Made by a program: the position numbers and the translations under genes | The notes under the pieces: generated by a model | What the model was told of the DNA's origin: nothing | Databases searched by the model: none | Seen by the model: the letters and a program-made list of their open reading frames with translations, nothing else | From: Echinococcus granulosus | Lineage: Eukaryota; Platyhelminthes; Cestoda; Cyclophyllidea; Taeniidae | DNA: 41,793 nt | Assembly: GCF_000524195.1 (NCBI RefSeq) | Contig: NW_020170472.1 | Coordinates: 12,055-53,847 of the forward strand | Reading direction: 5' to 3' | Part shown: piece after piece, positions 35,480 to 41,793 of the stretch | How positions within the stretch are numbered: position 1 is the first letter of the stretch | Layout of the letters: every line of letters starts with the position of its first letter

Positions 35480-36500
35480 CTTGTGGTGCATTTAAATTTC
35501 GTTTGAGAGTGAGAGGTTTGTAATTTTTATAGAAGATATTTAGTCTTTGGCACTTTTCCGAAACTGCATTATGATGTCGTGCATGAGATCTGAGGGTAGC
35601 AAATAAATGCTGCATTGACGTACATTTTACAAGCCTTACTTAAGACTTCATGCAGAGGAAGTATGACCTGACACATTTAAGGCGTATGAAATGTGACAGC
35701 TTGTGGAATGAATGAATTCACTCCGTCGCATGACTGCCTTCACTTGTAAGGCAACTTAGGCTAGTCACATAATAGAGCCGGTTAGGGCACTATTCTCTCT
35801 ATCAAGTCTTTTGAAAACCTAGTTTACGGGGGAGCATTCCCTTATAGCGTAACTGCTTATCTTGTTCCGAAGATCTTTACATTTGTCACCGGAATAGTTT
35901 AATCACAAACAGTGTCTTTAGCCCGACCATAGTTGAAGCGGAAAAAAAAGAAGCATTGTCAACATATTGAGTTCATATGCTGTGGGAGGTAAAGAGCCAT
36001 TTAAGGAATTATTTATTTAGGTATGGTATTAATAAGTCTTCGTTACTGGCAAATACACTTTGCAATGCTTATTGTTGGCTATTTTGATATAGAATCAACA
36101 ATTCTAGCCAACTACCAGTATGATAGTTCGTGTCTATCCTGAGGTAGAAGCCGTCCAAGTAGTGGGCCAGTAAGTTTATCATCGATGTAGGGGATCGCTG
36201 AGAGGCTACAGGCAGTGCTGGGAGTCCATGACGGATCCTTGGGTGTCCGCTTAGATTAGCTGACGTGCCGAACACACAATCAAAATTTTGCACATTCGGA
36301 TGGAGTAAAATTTGCATTTCGCATTTAAATTTGATATTGAGTTTGATCAGTAGTGCACATTCAGCTGTCCAGCACCGTTAACACCTTTCAATCCCTGGTT
36401 TTAGTCGAACAGTTCCGCTCTACAGAGAAGCGAGTGAGAGGGAAAGGGAGATCCATCTACACATTGAGATTAAGTGCTGTTGAGGTGTTTTTGAATTATT
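35480..36500 (+). repeat. Repeat module S, copy B
   Basis: Contains the TTTGAGAGTGAGAGG start that pairs with TTTGAGAGTGAATAA of copy C (4908), the TGGCAAATACACTTTGCA block (36047; also at 5424 in copy C) and the CAGTTCCGCTCTA block shared with copy A. A 91-codon plus frame (36353-36628) runs into T but is not open in the other copies. Confidence 0.82.
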
Positions 36501-38160
36501 TTGCACACTATGAGCTGAAACTACGTCAGCTATTGTACTTTTGCTATTTTTGTGAAATTTTCGTCAAACATGTATACTTGTTGCCAAAAGTGCTTATATT
36601 CTTCTTAAATGGTATAAGTCTTCCTTAAATTGTTTCACTTACTTGCCAAAATTGCAAGGTGGCGCAGCAAAACAGGCAAAGGGAAAATTGGAAAATTCTG
36701 CATGTGCAAAATTAGCTTCTTTGTTGAAAAAAAGGTTTTAGTATATACATGGTCTACAAGGCGAGCATCCTCCTCCGCATTAAAACTATGAGCCTAATGG
36801 CTTTGTAATGTTCAAGGAAGGTAGTAAATCGTTGTACGCCGTTACCTAATCTGATAAAATTAAAGGTACTTTTAGGTGACATCATATGCAGTGAAACAAA
36901 TTTGTGGTTGCAGAGTGGTCAAATGAGTCTTGCGTCATTGTTATCGCAACTGAGGGGGTATGATTACAGTTCATCAGTATAGGCACTTTTGATTTTCACT
37001 GTTTAGTGTTAAACAAAGGACAACTTGATCAAATACGTGATCATTTAGATTTTGGCTATGTAATCACATTTATTTGCGTATTTGGAGCCTTTAAATTCAA
37101 GTATATAAAGGGGAGTTTTTCCTCGGTGGTACATCATGCAGCATTGGGTGTAAAGCATGTCTTATTGCAGTTGGCTGACACAAGCACCCTGGACGGCTTC
37201 TAACATTGGCACTCAAAAAGGCAGAACACATTTGGGTTGTGTGGATACAACAGGATGTGCTTTGCAAAGGCGTTATTGCGGGCAAGGAACTCACAAAAAA
37301 TTACAAATGCCCCTATTGTTGGGGTATCAAACACTCACCACAGCAGCCACACTTGAAAGCATTCAATTTGTGCGTCAAACATTTCATCCAAGATGGATGA
37401 GTTCATCTTTAAAGCTATACAATAGACAAACCCCTGCGTGCGACTAATGCTGGCAAATTACTTATCAATACACGCCGTGCTGAGGAATTTGCATAGGTCA
37501 ATTGTCAAAACGACTGTTGTTGGTCCACGCAGGTGATAAGTGTTGCTGCACAACGACAGATCTTATTTATCTAAGTTGCAAGATTAGGTAGCCCTAGGCG
37601 TGCGTACACCATTTTACCTCAGCATTTTAGGGAATCACTAAGTAGCGAAGACATGTGGATTCTCCTCCAATAGTGAAATGAAGTAAGTTACATAGGAGCA
37701 CTTCAGTCCTTCGCGAAAAACCTTTCACATTGTCTTTCCAAATGACATTAAAGAAGCGCTGGCAACTTTCCTTTCCAAAGGTTGGCTTATCTGTGATTAA
37801 AGCAAAATATTACAATTTGACCATTTGACGTAAACCATCTTCAAAAAATGATTATTTTGCATGACATCAAGGCCTTTCTTTGGGTTCACTTCCACCAAAA
37901 AACGCCTGTTTTTGTTTGAAGGAAACGGGTGTAAGTGAAAAGGTTATCTTCCAAAGCTTGATTGAGCTCATGCTTTTGCTTGCCCTGGCTAATGTCAAGG
38001 GCAACCAGTTTTGCCCTGTTCACAACCGGGTGTCTAATTTTATTGCTGCTCACTCTGTGCTTGGCACCTGCATATTTTTATACCAGGAATACTGTGCTCA
38101 TACCATGGTTTAGAACCTGTGTTTGCAGAAAAATGATGGTGAATTAATTTTACCTCTTTC
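36500..38160 (+). repeat. Repeat module T, copy B
   Basis: Collinear with 9540-11000. The region 37006-37447 has several overlapping frames on both strands, including one with a Cys-Pro-Tyr-Cys motif (37206-37400). Its counterpart in copy A (10180-10400) is not open, and the spacing of later Cys and His residues does not fit a standard zinc finger, so I leave it as non-coding. Confidence 0.72.
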
Positions 38161-38179
38161 CGTGTAGTCAGCATTTAAA

Positions 38180-38960
38180 TATTGTGGTGTTGGAACAGTA
38201 CCCTCGTGGCGAAAGTAGCTAGGCGAGAAGTGAATCATACCTCTCCTTTATCACACTTCCCAAGTTGCGTCTGTTGCATTCTTTCTCTTTTTTTTTCTTC
38301 TAACAACTATTTCTCCTTTACTCTGCCGATATTACTGTTCTTTATAAGGGGAGACGTGGACACTATTTTGTTGGTGACTTTTGCTTTCACTTGCACTAAG
38401 AGGAGTCAAGTTGGAGAGGGCTACGCTGTGTAGTCGTAGTTAAGTTGAAACAATTAGCTTATAAAACTTGCCTAACTTACTTGTAATATCCTCTTTGTAA
38501 GTGCTCCATCTTGGATTTGGTGTAAATGATGTTAGTCTTGGCTTTATAATACACTCTTGATTCACTATTGATAGTAAGCATGGGCCATTTTCTTAATGTT
38601 ATTGTAGCCAAATGTGAGAGACAAAATTATAACACTGCTGATTGAGCAGAAGAGCTTAGCAAATCGCCATTTAGTTTCAACCTTGTTGTGACCTTGCTGT
38701 GATGATTTTGACTGTATAACTGCTATGTGGAGCAGAAAGCTCAAGAAGGAATGGACTTTAGGGCGAATACCTCTGCATTGGTGCGGAACGCACCTGGAAT
38801 CGCGATGCGCATGCCATTCTAGTACACAAGGAGCGCCAGCTCTCGTGCATTTTTATCCTTCTTATCGAATGACTCAAAAATATGACAAGGGTTTCAGCAC
38901 TTTTAGGTGCATTCCTTTGAAAGGTTGGGTAAATTAGGTGAGACGCAACTGAGGCGTAAA
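38180..38960 (+). repeat. Repeat module U2, extra copy in copy B
   Basis: Lies between T and U1 of copy B, where copy A has no U2. It matches 13740-14330 and 40490-41060 and, in reverse complement, 17560-18345. A pyrimidine-rich run at 38280-38325 is longer than in the other copies. This could be a nested insertion of the U2 unit, or the trace of an unequal tandem duplication. Confidence 0.75.
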
Positions 38961-39235
38961 GAAGGGCCGGTTCGTAAATGTCGGCAGTGGTCGGATACCT
39001 GTATCTATGGGATAAATAGCAGTGGCAGATAAGTGCATCTATTGATTGTAAAAATGTCTACCCCTACCCATTCATGGAAGGGTTTTATGGTCCATTGGTA
39101 AATAAAAATGATATGCAAATTGTGCAAATTGGAATCTGTGGAAGTTAGAAGAAGGAGAGTTGATTTATTCATAACGATAACTGCAGAAGTGTCAGAAGAG
39201 CAATATCTCAATTGGCAATTGTTGCAAGCCACCTT
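38960..39235. other. Short unassigned spacer between U2 and U1
   Basis: Nothing recognised. It may correspond to the poorly aligned 11000-11270 of copy A. Confidence 0.35.
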
Positions 39236-40200
39236 GCATTTAATAATGTGTGAGAATGTAACAAATAAATTTGCTTTTTAGGTTAGATACCGTCAAAAGA
39301 CGAATTACCCAGTCAAGGTATCACCCATCTGGATACCATTTAGACCATTAGTGATTCCAGGTGCCCATTTGTAAACAAAAGGACTCTCTCATCCCTTGTT
39401 TACTTTTATTGTGTACCAATAAACTAAAAGCCTTAATAAAGGAGTGTGTGGCTTTGTGAATGCCATGACCAGTCAAAGATAAACACCAGATAGTCTGCTG
39501 CATGCTGAGCTGTTCATTCATTAAATTGTCCAAGTTTGCGTTTTACTCTGACTCAATGCACGTACTAGTGTTAGATCCAAAAAGGCGATATGACACTCCA
39601 CCTAGTCTCCCTGCCGCTCTACAGAATCCAAAAACTCCAGTAAATTGTAGCACAGCTTAATAAATAAGAACCGCTGATATCCTCATTGATGCTTCCACGA
39701 TGGTGCGTGTATCAAAAAACAAAAATAGTTCGTACTACTTAAATTGTAAAATTAGATTATTACTTTGAATAAACAAAGACTAAAAGTGCTTTGTTGCTGA
39801 AATTGTGACGTTTTGTCTGGTGAATGTTAATACATTTTCGTTAATATTTTTAATAAATCATAGTAAAATAGCAACGCCTGTACCAATGTATACATTATGT
39901 CCACCCAGGGGGAGTAATTCAGGGCTGACTCTCCACAAGCAAGTGTAGGTGCTCATATTTCATGGCCTGTGTGAAAATTTAAAAATCACTTCACTGTCAA
40001 TGTCGACTTTAATGTGTATGCGGTCCTAATAATCAAACATTATTCTCAGCTTCTGTGTTTTTCTGTCTCCTTATAATATTTTACTAAACTAATCACTTTC
40101 AGATCTATTTGTAGGCTGTAATATATTTTTGCAGAGTGGAACTCGATCAGCGAAACGTCGTTCTACGAAGTTTTATTTACCGTGCAGTCAAACAAATAGA
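39235..40200 (+). repeat. Repeat module U1, copy B
   Basis: Collinear with 11270-12110. Matches include 39285-39410, 39570-39700, 39865-39965 (TCTCCACAA, GTGTAGGTGC) and 40137-40170. It also pairs with the reverse complement of 28130-28260. Minus-strand frames at 39005-39232 (in the spacer before it) and 39348-39533 are not conserved. Confidence 0.78.
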
Positions 40201-40249
40201 AAATTACCTCAAATGGACCGATCAGTTGAAGAAATTATGTTAAAGAGGA

Positions 40250-41060
40250 AATTATTTCAAAATCCTACGTTAGCTATTTTCTCCTTGCGGTGTCGTATCC
40301 CCACTTAATTGACTAAGGAAACCTGACAGTAACCAATTAGTCTATTATTTGTCTGTATTTCTTTACCATCTATTAATGTTTAAAACTTATTCTTCTACAA
40401 CAAATCCTATCATTTTTACTTCCAATTGGCTTTTAGACTTTGTACATAATTGAATTCTTTTAAAATAATTCGCACATGGTGCTGATGTGGCATCCTTATG
40501 GCAAAGTTAGTTAAGGAAAAGTAAACTATACCTCTTTATTCCCATACCGCACCTCCCAAGTTGTGTCTATTGCATTTTTTCTCCTTCCTTTTATTATGGT
40601 CAATATTTCCCCTTCGCTCTGCCGACGTTAGCGCTCTCGGTGAATGAAGACATTGATACTTTTTGAGGTTACACTTTGCTTTCAACAGCACTGCAACGAA
40701 TCAAGCAGGAGAGAATTATGATTTGCAATAGTAGTCCAGATGGAAACAAATGACTTAAAAAGCCACATGACTTATTAGTAGCTTTCTCTTTGTCTAAGTT
40801 CCGTACTTGTTTCCTCATAGATGATGAAATCCTGAGGCATGAAAATCGCTATTTGAAGTCATATGGTTGCCTACTAACAGTACAAGACTTCAGAGTAGAT
40901 GCCTTCAGCGCTGAAGTCCGTAGCGCACCTCCAAGTACGAAACTCACGTCATTGTGGTGCACGACGAGCCTCCAATTGCAAGTAATTTTGCTTATTTATC
41001 AATTCATCCTGGAAAATGGAAGGAGCGTTAGGAGTTTTAAAGTGCATAATTATGACGCGT
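40250..41060 (+). repeat. Repeat module U2, terminal copy in copy B
   Basis: The strong part is 40490-41060, which matches 13690-14420 and 38200-38930 (CACCTCCCAAGTTG at 40549 against CACTTCCCAAGTTG at 38254). The AT-rich lead at 40300-40490 resembles 13560-13670 more weakly. The 94-codon plus frame at 40790-41074 is not open in the other two plus-strand copies. Confidence 0.75.
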
Positions 41061-41793
41061 TTTTAGCAAATTAAGTGTGAAGCAACTCGTATACAAAGTG
41101 CGGATGCCTCTAAAACATCGTCAATGATCAGAGAAATAGTTTTAAAAGTTTTTTTTTTTAATGAAGGCAGTTTGAAGCTCTTAATACGAACGTCTTCTGT
41201 AGTTAAAAAGTACCAGTGGATCTTATGCGCAATCTGGGCTTGTACCCATCCCATCTTTTCTTCTGTAAACCATTTGTTAAAGAGAAATCTTAAATTTAAG
41301 CAACCTTTTAGGCTGGAAGGAAGATAATGAGAAGAGGGTGCCCCTGCAGGTTACTTCCTCAGCTCGATCCATGTACAAACACATACTCAAAGGAAACTTG
41401 TGCAGAAAACCAAAATAGTGTTAAAATAGCAACCATTTTAGTAACATTTCTCCTATTAAGATTTTATTAAAGATGATCGAACGTGAAATGCAAATTAAGC
41501 ACCATGAGTCACATCTTTTGCTTTGAACACACCATTTCTCTCTTAACTTACCACCTAAATGGTAAAATGTCTGATGTTGAGAGGCGAAAAAGGGCTTTGA
41601 AATTCCCATCACTGCAGCCCTGACGCTACATTTTTTCAAAGCGTTACAAATTGGAATAAATAAGGTTGCATTCCACGTCACATATTTGTGACGGTGTATT
41701 TAGGTATGCCAACCGAAGCAACACTCTACTGCAACGCAAAGGAAACACTTATATTTATGCCCAGCAGAAAGCTGACTCGTAAATGAGGGCCTA
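41050..41793 (+). repeat. Repeat module V, copy B, running to the window edge
   Basis: Follows U2 just as in the minus-strand series (25650-26140). Anchors are given in that entry. Past about 41460 the match is doubtful. Frames at 41063-41327 overlap on opposite strands, and one lies at 41421-41681. None is recognised. Confidence 0.6.

Noticed and set aside
37206..37400. Frame with a Cys-X2-Cys motif suggesting a zinc finger
   Set aside because: Later His residues are not at C2H2 spacing, several other frames overlap it on both strands, and the matching region of copy A is not open.
13666..38433. Open frames of 80 and 83 codons at corresponding places in two U2 copies (13666-13908 and 38182-38433), possibly a conserved small protein
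   Set aside because: The DNA is homologous, but indels change the frame, residues do not correspond beyond a few positions, and the third plus-strand copy is interrupted.
1..41793. Bacterial operon, phage, CRISPR array or viral gene content
   Set aside because: No dense long frames, ribosome-binding patterns, regular direct repeats with spacers, or recognisable polymerase, integrase, capsid or transposase motifs were seen in any frame.

Overview
The window looks like gene-free, repeat-rich eukaryotic DNA, probably from a large animal or other eukaryotic genome. It is AT-rich throughout. No open frame exceeds about 136 codons, there are no operon-like gene runs, and a run of exactly 100 Ns (19855-19954) is the usual mark of a scaffold join. 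CpG is only mildly depleted (about 13 CpG by hand count in the first 600 bases), which argues against a heavily methylated vertebrate-type genome but does not name the organism. I recognise no protein family, rRNA, tRNA, CRISPR array or mobile-element protein domain, so I propose no coding gene.

Reading both strands, I find that more than half of the window consists of diverged copies (roughly 70-80% identical by eye, with many indels) of one long repeat family in both orientations. I label the modules P, Q, R, S, T, U1, U2, V and G. Left, + strand: P (1-2590), Q (2590-4740, single copy here), S (4740-6010). Then + strand copy A: R (6600-8800), S (8800-9540), T (9540-11270), U1 (11270-12180), an A-only segment (12180-13500), U2 (13500-14420). 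The middle (14420-25400) is mostly unassigned but carries one minus-strand U2 copy (17560-18345). Next comes a minus-strand copy, read from high to low coordinates: P (31790-29800), S (29590-28345), U1 (28260-28090), a poorly alignable stretch, U2 (27200-26110), V (26110-25650 or beyond). Last, a tandem pair G (31.74-32.28 kb) and + strand copy B: R (32450-35450), S (35480-36500), T (36500-38160), an extra U2 (38180-38960), U1 (39235-40200), U2 (40250-41060), V (41050 to at least 41460).

Two layers of duplication therefore show: an inverted one (0-6 kb against 31.8-28.3 kb) and a direct one (6.6-14.4 kb against 32.45-41.1 kb). Module S occurs four times and U2 five times. Differences between copies outline candidate insertions or deletions at 255-795, 2590-4740 and 12180-13500. 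Nothing shows the family codes for protein: frames are not kept between copies. An old, non-autonomous giant element or an ancient segmental duplication would both fit. Block edges were found by eye and may be off by 20-100 bases.
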